Shown: one piece after another, positions 25,561 to 34,100 of the stretch
How positions within the stretch are numbered: position 1 is the first letter of the stretch
Layout: every line of letters starts with the position of its first letter
Source: Shewanella halifaxensis HAW-EB4
GTDB lineage: Bacteria; Pseudomonadota; Gammaproteobacteria; Enterobacterales; Shewanellaceae
Assembly (NCBI RefSeq): GCF_000019185.1
Contig: NC_010334.1
Coordinates: forward strand, 2,294,001 to 2,358,000
Direction of reading: 5' to 3'
DNA length: 64,000 bases
Notes under the pieces: generated by a model
What the model was told of the DNA's origin: nothing
Databases searched by the model: none
The model's input: the letters and a program-made list of their open reading frames with translations, nothing else
Program-made: the position numbers and the translations under genes

Positions 25561-26123
25561 GGCTTATCCTCTTGCAACTGTTTTACGGGGATGGCATTAA
25601 GCTGCCAATCCCAAGTCTTGGTGGTTTGTGCTACGGGTAGCATATCAATACAATCGACTGGGCAAGGCGCAACGCACAGATCGCAACCGGTACAATAGTC
25701 AGTAATGACGGTGTGCATTAACTTACCAGAGCCCAGAATGGCATCGACAGGGCAGGCTTGGATACACTTGGTACAGCCGATACACTCATCTTCACGAATG
25801 AAGGCGACTTTCTTTACTTGCACTTCATCGGTTGCATTGAGAGGTTCAGGATCGACTCCCATCAGATCGGCGAGTTTCTCCATGGTGGCCGTACCACCTG
25901 GTGGGCACTTATTGATCTTGTCGCCATTGGCGATGGCTTCGGCATAAGGGCGACAGCCGGGGTAACCACATTGACCACATTGTGTTTGTGGCAATAATGC
26001 TTCAACTTGGTCTGTGAGTGGGTTACCTTCAACTTTAAATTTTTCTGCGGCAAATCCCAGTAAAATACCAAAGACTAGCGCGAGTATTGTTAGTACAACA
26101 ATAGCGATGACAATACCTGACAT
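25554..26123 (-). CDS. rsxB: RsxB/RnfB ferredoxin-type subunit
   Basis: 189 residues. An N-terminal membrane anchor (about 5-25) is followed by the CGQCGYPGCRPYAEAI Fe-S domain (a four-Cys motif with GDKINKCPPGG) and two [4Fe-4S] ferredoxin motifs, CIGCTKCIQACPVDAI and CTGCDLCVAPCPVDCI. It receives electrons on the cytoplasmic side. Two bases from rsxA. Confidence 0.97.
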   Translation of the reverse strand: MSGIVIAIVVLTILALVFGILLGFAAEKFKVEGNPLTDQVEALLPQTQCGQCGYPGCRPYAEAIANGDKINKCPPGGTATMEKLADLMGVDPEPLNATDEVQVKKVAFIREDECIGCTKCIQACPVDAILGSGKLMHTVITDYCTGCDLCVAPCPVDCIDMLPVAQTTKTWDWQLNAIPVKQLQEDKPC

Positions 26124-26125
26124 GT

Positions 26126-26704
26126 TTATTTAACCAATCCTGTGAATCCCATAAAGGCTAGGGACATAAGTCCTGCTGTAACCATTGCAATTGCGCCACC
26201 CTTGAAAGGTGTGGGCACATCGGCTGCGGCGAGGCGCTCTCTCATTGCAGAGAAAAGAACCAGAACCAGTGAAAAGCCCACGGCAGCACCGAATCCAAAA
26301 ATGGCAGACTCAATAAACCCATGTTTTTCATTGATATTAAGCAGAGCAACACCTAAGACGGCGCAGTTAGTAGTGATTAGCGGTAAGTAAATGCCTAACG
26401 CTCGATGCAAAGAAGCACTGGTTTTTTGAACCAACATTTCGGTGAACTGTACCACAACAGCAATCACTAAAATAAAGCTCATCGTGCGCAGATAGCCTAA
26501 GTCAAACGGCAGTAAAAGATACTGATTGACTAAGTAACTAAGAATTGAGGCTAAAGTTAGGACAAAAGTCGTGGCCATCGACATTCCAATGGCAGACTCA
26601 AGCTTACTAGACACCCCCATAAATGGGCATAGACCAAGAAATTTTACTAATACGAAATTATTGACTAGCACTGTGCCAATCAATAACAGGAGATATTCAC
26701 TCAT
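26126..26704 (-). CDS. rsxA: RsxA/RnfA membrane subunit
   Basis: 192 residues with six membrane segments. The family signature NNFVLVKFLGLCPFMGVS is at the N-terminus and the second symmetric Cys-containing loop is YLPLITTNCAVLGVALLN. Paired with RsxE in the membrane core. First gene of rsxABCDGE. Confidence 0.97.
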   Translation of the reverse strand: MSEYLLLLIGTVLVNNFVLVKFLGLCPFMGVSSKLESAIGMSMATTFVLTLASILSYLVNQYLLLPFDLGYLRTMSFILVIAVVVQFTEMLVQKTSASLHRALGIYLPLITTNCAVLGVALLNINEKHGFIESAIFGFGAAVGFSLVLVLFSAMRERLAAADVPTPFKGGAIAMVTAGLMSLAFMGFTGLVK

Positions 26705-26812
26705 CTCGATTCAATTTTTTTAGACAGAATTAAGGCTATTATCAGCTTTTCCTTAGGTATTAACAACACATAGAAAGCATGGATAAAAAGTTTGCCTTAT
26801 AAGTGAGCAATT

Positions 26813-28729
26813 TCAGGCCAGACTTTTCAATTTATCTTCTTGCATAAAGGGGGTTGGTTGCGCGATATAGTAGCCCTGTAACCCATCGACAAGCAGTTGC
26901 TCCATAATCAGTTGGTCTTCTTGTTTCTCTACACCAGTTGCTATCACTCGAATGCTGAGCTTTCTGGCGATATCGATAATCATTTTTACAAAGAATTTAT
27001 TATGTGGGTCTTGGCTGATCCCTTGGGTATAACTATGATCTAGTTTGATAAAGTCAGGTCGAACCTCTTTAAAAAATTTAAACGAGGTAAACCCCAATCC
27101 AAAACGCTCAATCGATATACGTGAGCCAACACTATGTAGTTCATTTATAAAGTGATAAGTCGCACTCAGATTTGTTTGCATTCCTGATTCATTGACCTCA
27201 AAAACTAATCGTGCAGCAATTTGCCTCTGTCTAGTTAAGATATTTTTCAGCCAAGCGACAAAAGCTTTATTGGTGGCAGATGCAGGGCTAATATTGATCC
27301 CGATAAGTCCGCTTAGGTTAGGGTAATCAAGCAGTATACGCATCGTGTTAAGCACGACGAGTTTGTCTATTTCTTCGCTCATGCCATGACGCTCTGCCAT
27401 GGCAATAACTGTGGTCGTTGGTAATAATTTGCCTTGGCTATTATAAAAGCGAGACAGCAACTCTCGGTAGGATTCAACATCGTTTCGGCAAGGACGTATA
27501 GCTTGTACATAAAATTTTATCGCTTTACGTCGTAACAGGTCGTTAATTGCGACTTTCCAACGACTCTCTCCAAAAAGTTCTCCTCCCGTTAGTTTTTCCT
27601 GAACATGATAACTGTTGGGCCCTAGGGTTTGTGCGATACTGACTGCGGTATCCGATAGGGTCATTAAAGAGACAGGATCACTATCTTGAAGGTAGGGCAC
27701 TAGGCCAATATGAGCAATCGATGCAGTGCCAACTTGTTGTTGATACACGATAAATGCCGTCTTGATCCCTTCGGCAATTGTTACGGCTTGTTTGATACTT
27801 AGCTCGGCAATAACGATGGCGAAATCGGCTGTAGAGATCCTATAACACAGGGCATGAGGCTTATCATTAAATGCGCGTCTAATCTCGTGAGCAATACGTG
27901 CAAGGTAATCATCACCGGCCTTTCTTCCGTGCATCTGATTAATCGTGGTTAGCTCTGTGGCTCTAATGACCACTAAAATGCCTTGCTCTTTTCGTTCGAT
28001 TTTACCAATTTCATCGAGCTTTTCTGTAAACAGAGCTCGAGTAGCAAAACCTGTTATCGGATCTTGAAACGCAGTTTTGCTCAGTTTTTCATGGGCAGCG
28101 TCAAACTCATCTATCTTAGCTTTTAAACGCTGTTTACTTTTCTCAAGCATCAATCCTATGCCTTTATATTCGCCTTTAATGCGGGACTGTTCAATTGCGT
28201 CGAAAGAGAGGTTGGCTAAGTTTTCAATGTACACTGAAATATAATGAATGCTTTTGCGTTGTCTCATGGATAACAGTAAGTGAGTGAGACTAATTAAGAG
28301 AAAAGTAGTCCAAATAATCATTAGGTGATTTTTAAATTGAGCGACAGTGTGATCTATAGCGAGTACGTTAGACAGTTTGACTTGTAGTCGCCCGGCATCT
28401 AAAGCTTGAGTGTGAGGAGATTCTAGGGTGAATAGTTCAGTTAGGTCAGCTTTATCTTTAGGGACGAGTAGCCCCTTGGTGAAATTATTACTGCTATCCG
28501 ATTTATCGATGTATTGGAAGAATTGAAAGTTATAATCTTGTTTGAGCGTGTTATAGAGAGCTTCACCACTGCCTTGCCATTGTTTGTGTTGCTTAATGTG
28601 ACTGGCGTATTGATTGAGCGTTATGTCAGCCTGGGCTATTAAACTTTGTCTTTCATGTTGGTAACTTAAAAAAGTAAGCCCTGAAAAAAGTAAAAATAAA
28701 AACAACTGGAAAAGTTTAGAGGTTGTCAT
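26813..28729 (-). CDS. CsrD/MshH-like membrane protein with degenerate GGDEF and EAL domains
   Basis: About 638 residues: two membrane helices flanking a small periplasmic domain (about 1-150), a HAMP-like/coiled-coil linker, a GGDEF-fold domain (about 220-370) and an EAL-fold domain (about 385-635). Both active sites are altered: GGDEF reads STADF, and the EAL motif pair reads ELLSR and IERFGLG instead of EALxR and IDDFGTG, so neither c-di-GMP synthesis nor hydrolysis is expected. Length, architecture and segments such as ESRWKVAIND, YRELLSR and GMSEEIDKL resemble E. coli CsrD, which directs RNase E-dependent decay of CsrB/C. ATG 28729 with GGACT before it is preferred over the upstream TTG. 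Confidence 0.75.
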   Translation of the reverse strand: MTTSKLFQLFLFLLFSGLTFLSYQHERQSLIAQADITLNQYASHIKQHKQWQGSGEALYNTLKQDYNFQFFQYIDKSDSSNNFTKGLLVPKDKADLTELFTLESPHTQALDAGRLQVKLSNVLAIDHTVAQFKNHLMIIWTTFLLISLTHLLLSMRQRKSIHYISVYIENLANLSFDAIEQSRIKGEYKGIGLMLEKSKQRLKAKIDEFDAAHEKLSKTAFQDPITGFATRALFTEKLDEIGKIERKEQGILVVIRATELTTINQMHGRKAGDDYLARIAHEIRRAFNDKPHALCYRISTADFAIVIAELSIKQAVTIAEGIKTAFIVYQQQVGTASIAHIGLVPYLQDSDPVSLMTLSDTAVSIAQTLGPNSYHVQEKLTGGELFGESRWKVAINDLLRRKAIKFYVQAIRPCRNDVESYRELLSRFYNSQGKLLPTTTVIAMAERHGMSEEIDKLVVLNTMRILLDYPNLSGLIGINISPASATNKAFVAWLKNILTRQRQIAARLVFEVNESGMQTNLSATYHFINELHSVGSRISIERFGLGFTSFKFFKEVRPDFIKLDHSYTQGISQDPHNKFFVKMIIDIARKLSIRVIATGVEKQEDQLIMEQLLVDGLQGYYIAQPTPFMQEDKLKSLA

Positions 28730-28882
28730 AAAGAGTCCGTTCGACGCGGTCAATAACTCGTAATATTGAGTTACGCTGGTTTAATTGGATGTATTATAAA
28801 CAGGTTTATTCTTGAATTGCAGTGGATTTTTACTTGAAACAGTATTGAAATTATAAGCAGGTGAGGTGTGTTATTAAAAGGT

Positions 28883-28958
28883 TGGCTCCCCAGACTGGAC
28901 TCGAACCAGTGACATACGGATTAACAGTCCGCCGTTCTACCAACTGAACTACAGGGGA
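28883..28958 (-). tRNA. tRNA-Asn (GTT), copy 7 in transcription order
   Basis: 76 nt including encoded CCA. Cloverleaf with anticodon GTT in ACTGTTAATC and T-loop GGTTCGAGTCC. Last of seven copies on the minus strand. Confidence 0.97.
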
Positions 28959-28997
28959 ATCGAAAAAAACCTTTCAAACATTAGAACTTTATTAAAG

Positions 28998-29073
28998 TGG
29001 CTCCCCAGACTGGACTCGAACCAGTGACATACGGATTAACAGTCCGCCGTTCTACCAACTGAACTACAGGGGA
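28998..29073 (-). tRNA. tRNA-Asn (GTT), copy 6
   Basis: Sequence identical to the other copies over all 76 nt; anticodon GTT; CCA encoded. Confidence 0.97.
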
Positions 29074-29111
29074 ATCGAATTACTTTAATTTGTACTTCAT
29101 TTAATAATAAG

Positions 29112-29187
29112 TGGCTCCCCAGACTGGACTCGAACCAGTGACATACGGATTAACAGTCCGCCGTTCTACCAACTGAACTACAGGGGA
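29112..29187 (-). tRNA. tRNA-Asn (GTT), copy 5
   Basis: Identical 76-nt copy, anticodon GTT, CCA encoded. Its spacers on both sides share a TACTTTAATTTGTACTT-type sequence. Confidence 0.97.
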
Positions 29188-29195
29188 ATCGAATT

Positions 29196-29240
29196 ACTTT
29201 AATTTGTACTTTAATTTGTACTTTAATTTGTACTTTATTT
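29196..29240. repeat. 12-bp tandem repeat in tRNA-Asn spacer
   Basis: ACTTTAATTTGT is repeated three times followed by a partial copy. The single-copy version of the same sequence occurs in the next spacer (about 29081-29096), so this looks like slippage expansion inside a duplicated spacer. Confidence 0.85.
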
Positions 29241-29248
29241 AATAAAAG

Positions 29249-29324
29249 TGGCTCCCCAGACTGGACTCGAACCAGTGACATACGGATTAACAGTCCGCCG
29301 TTCTACCAACTGAACTACAGGGGA
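29249..29324 (-). tRNA. tRNA-Asn (GTT), copy 4
   Basis: Identical 76-nt copy, anticodon GTT, CCA encoded. Confidence 0.97.
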
Positions 29325-29352
29325 ATCGCAATACTTTTATTAACACTAAAAA

Positions 29353-29428
29353 TGGCTCCCCAGACTGGACTCGAACCAGTGACATACGGATTAACAGTCC
29401 GCCGTTCTACCAACTGAACTACAGGGGA
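29353..29428 (-). tRNA. tRNA-Asn (GTT), copy 3
   Basis: Identical 76-nt copy, anticodon GTT, CCA encoded. Confidence 0.97.
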
Positions 29429-29470
29429 ATTGCTATTTTTAGTTTGATAATACTCTATTTCTATAAAAAG

Positions 29471-29546
29471 TGGCTCCCCAGACTGGACTCGAACCAGTGA
29501 CATACGGATTAACAGTCCGCCGTTCTACCAACTGAACTACAGGGGA
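29471..29546 (-). tRNA. tRNA-Asn (GTT), copy 2
   Basis: Identical 76-nt copy, anticodon GTT, CCA encoded. Confidence 0.97.
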
Positions 29547-29591
29547 ATTACTTTTTATTTCAATTAGATAATTATCTAATTTAACTTAACT

Positions 29592-29667
29592 TGGCTCCCC
29601 AGACTGGACTCGAACCAGTGACATACGGATTAACAGTCCGCCGTTCTACCAACTGAACTACAGGGGA
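29592..29667 (-). tRNA. tRNA-Asn (GTT), copy 1
   Basis: Promoter-proximal copy of the seven-gene array; 76 nt, anticodon GTT, CCA encoded. A strong promoter lies about 35 bp upstream on the minus strand. Confidence 0.97.
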
Positions 29668-29702
29668 AGCGTTTAAGTTACGTCTCGTTGAAGACGGAGC
29701 GC

Positions 29703-29731
29703 ATATTAAATCGCTCTTACAATTGAGTCAA
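29703..29731 (-). promoter_or_regulatory. Strong promoter of the tRNA-Asn array
   Basis: On the minus strand TTGACT, 17 bp, TAATAT, followed by a GC-rich GCGCTCCG discriminator as in stringently controlled stable-RNA promoters. Confidence 0.85.
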
Positions 29732-30559
29732 CTCGACAAGGGAAAAAAAGTGAAATTATACGCTTAAGCGCTCACCTAATGTGCATTATGACGATCAATA
29801 CAGCATTTTTGTTAAAATATGACCAGCCAGAATGCAAGTCTATGAGTTAATCGTGGTTTTCGATTGACTGATTGTGGGGGCAGACATTCAAATTGGGATA
29901 ATCAACAGGCAAGAAATTACAAATGTAGGAAACTTACAGCACTTCGCTTTACCTTGCTCAACTCTCACCGAGAGCTTAAACCCCCATAGTGACTAGTGTT
30001 GCGAGAGTTATCCACTAAATCTGTGGATAAGCCTGTGGGTTAAGTGCAAAAATCAACGGCAAATGCCTATGGATAGGGCGTTGAGGTTAAAATGAGCTAA
30101 TTTAGAGAACGTTTTTTTTAACTAATAAAAACAATGTGATGAAAAAAGCAACAGTTAGTTTGATCTGGCTTTGAAAATGTTACTTAGTTGTAACCCTGTT
30201 GTGGGGCAAACTTGTGAATTAAAGTGCCAATTCTACTGGTGTTGACGCAAGCGTTAGCCCTTGGGGACGCATTTTGCCGACGTAACAAAATTTCATTTCA
30301 CTATATTCCACGTAGAGCAAGTTATTAGTGACTTAGCCCAGAGAAATGTGGCTATGGAAGGGGACTGATTAACTAAGGCTTGCGATAAAATACTTTCAGC
30401 TCAGCTTTGCGAACAGGTTTTGACAGGATTAACTTGAGTGTCGTCTGAACTCTATTTTGTATCAAAAATGGAGTCGAACAAAAACTAGTCTAGAAAGTTA
30501 AGCAGTTAATAGCCGAATTAGGGTAAAATAATTGCTCATTTTTCGAGGGAAGTATCTGA
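29732..30559. other. Long intergenic region upstream of uvrB
   Basis: About 830 bases with no credible gene on either strand. Its clearest content is a cluster of DnaA-box-like sequences at 30008-30042. I could not pick a convincing uvrB promoter (a TTGACA at 30420 lacks a -10 at proper spacing) or a LexA CTGT-N8-ACAG box. Confidence 0.6.
30008..30042. promoter_or_regulatory. Cluster of DnaA boxes upstream of uvrB
   Basis: TTATCCACT (30008-30016, one mismatch to TTATCCACA) and TGTGGATAA (30022-30030, a perfect box in reverse) face each other across five bases, followed by the weaker TGTGGGTTA (30034-30042). A further TATGGATAG lies about 25 bp on. DnaA boxes upstream of uvrB have also been reported in E. 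coli. Confidence 0.6.
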
Positions 30560-32563
30560 GTGTCAAAATCTGTATTTCAATTAGAGTCTATGTATAAGCC
30601 TGCAGGCGATCAGCCCACAGCGATTAATAAGCTTGTGGATGGGTTAGAGTCAGGCGTTGCTTGCCAAACATTACTAGGTGTTACGGGCTCAGGTAAAACC
30701 TTTACGATTGCCAACGTTATCGAAAAAATGTCGCGCCCAACGATTATCATGGCACCCAATAAGACCCTTGCTGCACAGCTTTATGGAGAGATGAAAGAAT
30801 TCTTTCCTCATAATGCTGTTGAGTATTTTGTTTCTTACTATGACTATTATCAGCCTGAGGCTTACGTTCCTTCAACAGGCACATTCATTGAAAAAGATGC
30901 ATCGGTTAATGCACACATTGAGCAGATGCGACTCTCTGCGACGAAAGCACTGTTAGAACGAAAAGACGTTGTACTTATCGCCTCTGTTTCCGCTATTTAC
31001 GGCTTGGGCGATCCAAAAGCGTATATGAAGATGCTGTTACACCTTCGAGAAGGTGGCAATATGGAGCAGCGCGATATCTTAAAACGCCTGAGTGAGCTGC
31101 AATACACCCGTAATGATATTGAGCTCCAGCGCGGCACCTATCGAGTTCGCGGCGAAGTCATCGACATATTTCCGGCAGATTCAGACAAAAATGCCATCAG
31201 AATCGAGCTTTTTGATGACGAGATAGAACGTTTGAGCCTGTTTGACCCGTTAACGGGTCACATTGTAAAGCGAATAGCTCGAATTACGGTTTATCCTAAG
31301 AGCCATTATGTGACGCCTCGTGAGTCCATTTTAGCGGCGACAGAAGAGATTAAAGAAGAATTAAGAGAGCGTAAAAAACAGCTCCTCGATTTGAATAAGC
31401 TCATCGAAGAGCAACGTATTACAGAGCGGGTTCAGTATGATCTCGAGATGATGACAGAGCTTGGCTATTGTTCAGGTATTGAGAACTATTCCCGATACCT
31501 GTCGGGGCGAGCTTCTGGCGATGGCCCCCCAACCTTGTTAGATTATCTGCCTGAAGATGGTTTACTTATCATCGATGAGTCCCATGTGACGGTACCGCAA
31601 ATTGGCGCCATGTATAAAGGCGATCGCTCGCGCAAGATGAACTTGGTTGAGTACGGTTTTCGTTTGCCGTCAGCGCTTGATAACCGCCCATTGAAATTCG
31701 AGGAGTTCGAAGCGTTAATGCCCCAAAGCATTTTTGTTTCTGCGACTCCTAGCGCTTATGAGATCGAGAAGTCAGATGGTGAAATAGCCGAGCAGGTCGT
31801 TAGGCCAACGGGCTTACTTGATCCCGAGATTGAAGTCAGGCCTGTGAGTACTCAGGTGGACGATCTGTTATCAGAGATTGGCAAACGTGTGGCTGTGAAT
31901 GAGCGCGTACTGGTGACGACCTTAACTAAGCGAATGTCAGAGGATTTGACCGAATACCTCGATGAGCACGGCGTAAAGGTCAGGTACTTGCATTCAGACA
32001 TCGACACAGTTGAGCGTGTTGAGATCATTAGAGACTTACGATTAGGTGTCTTTGATGTACTGATCGGCATTAACTTGCTACGAGAAGGCTTAGACATGCC
32101 TGAAGTGTCTTTGGTGTGTATTCTCGATGCAGATAAAGAGGGCTTCTTACGATCAGAGCGTTCGCTTATTCAGACGATTGGCCGCGCGGCACGTAATGTA
32201 AACGGCAAGGTGATTTTATACGGGGACCGTATTACTAAGTCGATGGACAAGGCGATCACAGAGACAAATCGCCGTCGTGAGATGCAGCATCAGCATAACC
32301 TTGATAATGGCATCATTCCTAAAGGAGTGATTAAAAAGATCACCGATGTTATGGATGTTGGCGATCATGAATATGTGGATAGCGAACGAGGCGTTGCAGA
32401 GATAGAGGGGGAATATCATGTGGCTAAACCCGCTGATATTAGCCATGACATTGATAGGCTAGAAAAGCAGATGCATGAACACGCTAAAAATCTTGAATTT
32501 GAAGAGGCCGCTGCGATCCGTGACAAAGTCGGTCGTCTAAGAGAGCAATTCATTAAGGCCTAG
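30560..32563 (+). CDS. uvrB: UvrB, excinuclease ABC subunit B
   Basis: 667 residues. Damage-verification helicase-like subunit of nucleotide excision repair. Walker A GVTGSGKTFTIA, the beta-hairpin region YYDYYQPEAYVPSTGTFIEKD, Walker B IIDESH, helicase motif VI QTIGRAARN and the C-terminal UVR motif (HAKNLEFEEAAAIRDKVGRL) that contacts UvrC are all present. The start is GTG at 30560 with GAGGGAAG about seven bases upstream. Single-gene unit ending at a bidirectional terminator. Confidence 0.98.
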   Translation: MSKSVFQLESMYKPAGDQPTAINKLVDGLESGVACQTLLGVTGSGKTFTIANVIEKMSRPTIIMAPNKTLAAQLYGEMKEFFPHNAVEYFVSYYDYYQPEAYVPSTGTFIEKDASVNAHIEQMRLSATKALLERKDVVLIASVSAIYGLGDPKAYMKMLLHLREGGNMEQRDILKRLSELQYTRNDIELQRGTYRVRGEVIDIFPADSDKNAIRIELFDDEIERLSLFDPLTGHIVKRIARITVYPKSHYVTPRESILAATEEIKEELRERKKQLLDLNKLIEEQRITERVQYDLEMMTELGYCSGIENYSRYLSGRASGDGPPTLLDYLPEDGLLIIDESHVTVPQIGAMYKGDRSRKMNLVEYGFRLPSALDNRPLKFEEFEALMPQSIFVSATPSAYEIEKSDGEIAEQVVRPTGLLDPEIEVRPVSTQVDDLLSEIGKRVAVNERVLVTTLTKRMSEDLTEYLDEHGVKVRYLHSDIDTVERVEIIRDLRLGVFDVLIGINLLREGLDMPEVSLVCILDADKEGFLRSERSLIQTIGRAARNVNGKVILYGDRITKSMDKAITETNRRREMQHQHNLDNGIIPKGVIKKITDVMDVGDHEYVDSERGVAEIEGEYHVAKPADISHDIDRLEKQMHEHAKNLEFEEAAAIRDKVGRLREQFIKA

Positions 32564-32634
32564 CTTTTAAAAGAGTCGTTTTTAGGCGTAGTTTTTAACA
32601 CATAGCTTGTTAAGGCCTAGTTTATTAAGACGTT

Positions 32635-32672
32635 AAAAAGGAGAGCAAAGTAAAACTTAGCTCTCCTTTTTT
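32635..32672. terminator. Bidirectional terminator between uvrB and rhombosortase gene
   Basis: AAAAAGGAGAGC paired with GCTCTCCTTTTTT across a 13-base loop; T-runs on both strands. Confidence 0.85.
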
Positions 32673-32694
32673 ATGCATCTTTTGCTCGTAATAT

Positions 32695-33297
32695 TTAGTT
32701 TGTTTTTTTAGCTTGTTTTTTTAGCTGCTGCCAAGCAAGGTAAACCGATACACACACTAAACCACTGATAAGCCCGACTAAATGAGCCTCTGTCGCGACT
32801 CTAGCGTTAATTAGTTGGGTCATCTCGCTGCTTGCACCAAAGTATTGCTCATAGGCGACTTTTAAGATCACTCCTAACAACAATAGATAACCTGTGCGGT
32901 AGCCTTGGCGAATATCGAGTACAGCACCAAAGGCGAATAGACCATGTAGCATGCCGCTCAAACCCACATAACCAATCAATGTAGGATAAAAAATTAGCAG
33001 TCCGAGCCCTTGCATCAGGCATAGGGTAAAAAACAGTAAGCCAAGCCCTTTAGCACGATAATGTTGCTCATGTAAGGCCAATATCACCCAAAAACCCGCG
33101 AGGTTCATGTATAGATGCCAAGCATTAGTGTGCAATAAATTTCCGCTGAACAGTCTCCACCACTCACCATCGATGATTAAATATCTCTGGTAGGCGAGCA
33201 GCGAATCGAGTTGCAGATAAAAAAGACTAATGCAAATAATTGTAATGATAAGCGCAAATGTATAGGGGCTGTTGGCCCCCATTTTTAGTTTTCGCAT
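32695..33297 (-). CDS. rrtA: Rhombosortase
   Basis: 200 residues, six membrane helices. Rhomboid-type serine protease with the rhombosortase signatures: HTNAWHLYMNLAGFW, the catalytic Ser in GLSGMLHGLF and the catalytic His in TEAHLVGLISG. Rhombosortases cleave the GlyGly-CTERM tails of exported proteins at the inner membrane so that they can pass on through type II secretion. No protein in this window has such a tail, so substrates lie elsewhere. The gene overlaps the 3' end of queC by 13 bp; ATG 33282, just after the queC stop, is an alternative start. Confidence 0.85.
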   Translation of the reverse strand: MRKLKMGANSPYTFALIITIICISLFYLQLDSLLAYQRYLIIDGEWWRLFSGNLLHTNAWHLYMNLAGFWVILALHEQHYRAKGLGLLFFTLCLMQGLGLLIFYPTLIGYVGLSGMLHGLFAFGAVLDIRQGYRTGYLLLLGVILKVAYEQYFGASSEMTQLINARVATEAHLVGLISGLVCVSVYLAWQQLKKQAKKTN

Positions 33298-33974
33298 TTA
33301 GCCGAGAGTCTTGCTTGTATCGCTTCTTTGTCTGCAAGGTACTCTTCAAGACCGCGTTTTCGAAGTAGACACGCCGGGCAGGTACCGCAACCGTCGCCTT
33401 TAATGCCGTTATAGCAGGTTAAGGTTTCATTACGTACAAGCTCCAAGCTATCAAACTTGTCTGCAAGAGCCCATGTCTCGGCCTTGTCTAGCCACATCAG
33501 CGGAGTCTGAATGGTGAGTTTTTTATCCATACCTTGTTCAAGAGCGGCTTGCATGGCTTTAACAAAGTCATTGCGGCAATCTGGGTAGCCTGAAAAATCA
33601 GTCTCGCATACGCCAGTTATCACAGTATCGGCACCCAGCTGGTAGGCATAAATGCCAGCTAAAGTCAGAAACAGTATATTTCTGCCAGGTACAAAGGTGT
33701 TGGGCAGGCCATTATCCATCAACTCGTTGGAAACAGGAATTGAATCACGAGTTAGTGCGGATATAGCTAACTCGTTGAGCAAGGTGACATCCATTACTTT
33801 GTGGCTAGCGAGCTTGAGGTTTGTGGCTAACTCTTTTGCTATTTCAATCTCTTCTCTATGTCGTTGCCCATAATCGAATGTGATCCCGTGAACCTCATCA
33901 AATTGTTGGAGGGCCTGAATGAGACAGGTTGTCGAATCTTGACCACCACTAAAAACTACAACGGCTTTTGACAT
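33285..33974 (-). CDS. queC: QueC, 7-cyano-7-deazaguanine synthase
   Basis: 229 residues. ATP-dependent conversion of 7-carboxy-7-deazaguanine to preQ0 in queuosine synthesis. The PP-loop VVFSGGQDSTTCLIQAL is at the N-terminus and the zinc cluster C-x8-C-x2-C-x2-C in CYNGIKGDGCGTCPACLLRKRG is at the C-terminus. Divergent from queE, which supplies its substrate. Confidence 0.97.
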   Translation of the reverse strand: MSKAVVVFSGGQDSTTCLIQALQQFDEVHGITFDYGQRHREEIEIAKELATNLKLASHKVMDVTLLNELAISALTRDSIPVSNELMDNGLPNTFVPGRNILFLTLAGIYAYQLGADTVITGVCETDFSGYPDCRNDFVKAMQAALEQGMDKKLTIQTPLMWLDKAETWALADKFDSLELVRNETLTCYNGIKGDGCGTCPACLLRKRGLEEYLADKEAIQARLSAKCEN

Positions 33975-34100
33975 AATAAACTTTTAATCTAGTAATAAAT
34001 AAGAGCTATTAGTTTAGCGCAGCCGTGAATGCTTTTAAACTACTTGCGACTCACGTTAAAATCCTCTATAAAGTGCCCCGGTTAACCAAGAGGTAAGATA

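Noticed and set aside
29315..29503. 62-codon minus-strand ORF across the tRNA-Asn genes
   Set aside because: It reads through two tRNA genes; an artefact of the repeated tRNA sequence.
28883..29667. Regular identical repeats with short spacers, resembling a CRISPR array
   Set aside because: Each repeat is a full 76-nt tRNA-Asn; the spacers are AT-rich and partly duplicated. The same applies to the tRNA-Tyr repeats at 36202-36959.
30008..30042. DnaA boxes as a replication origin
   Set aside because: Only three or four boxes, no AT-rich unwinding region beside them, and none of the usual dnaA/gidA/mioC neighbours.
29732..30559. LexA box for uvrB
   Set aside because: I searched by eye for CTGT-N8-ACAG and close variants in the spacer and found none convincing.
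32550..32625. Direct repeat TTAAGGCCTAG at the end of uvrB
   Set aside because: Two short copies only; probably chance or local slippage without a role.
33975..34100. preQ1 riboswitch between queC and queE
   Set aside because: No A-rich tail with a matching hairpin; the spacer looks like an ordinary divergent promoter region.
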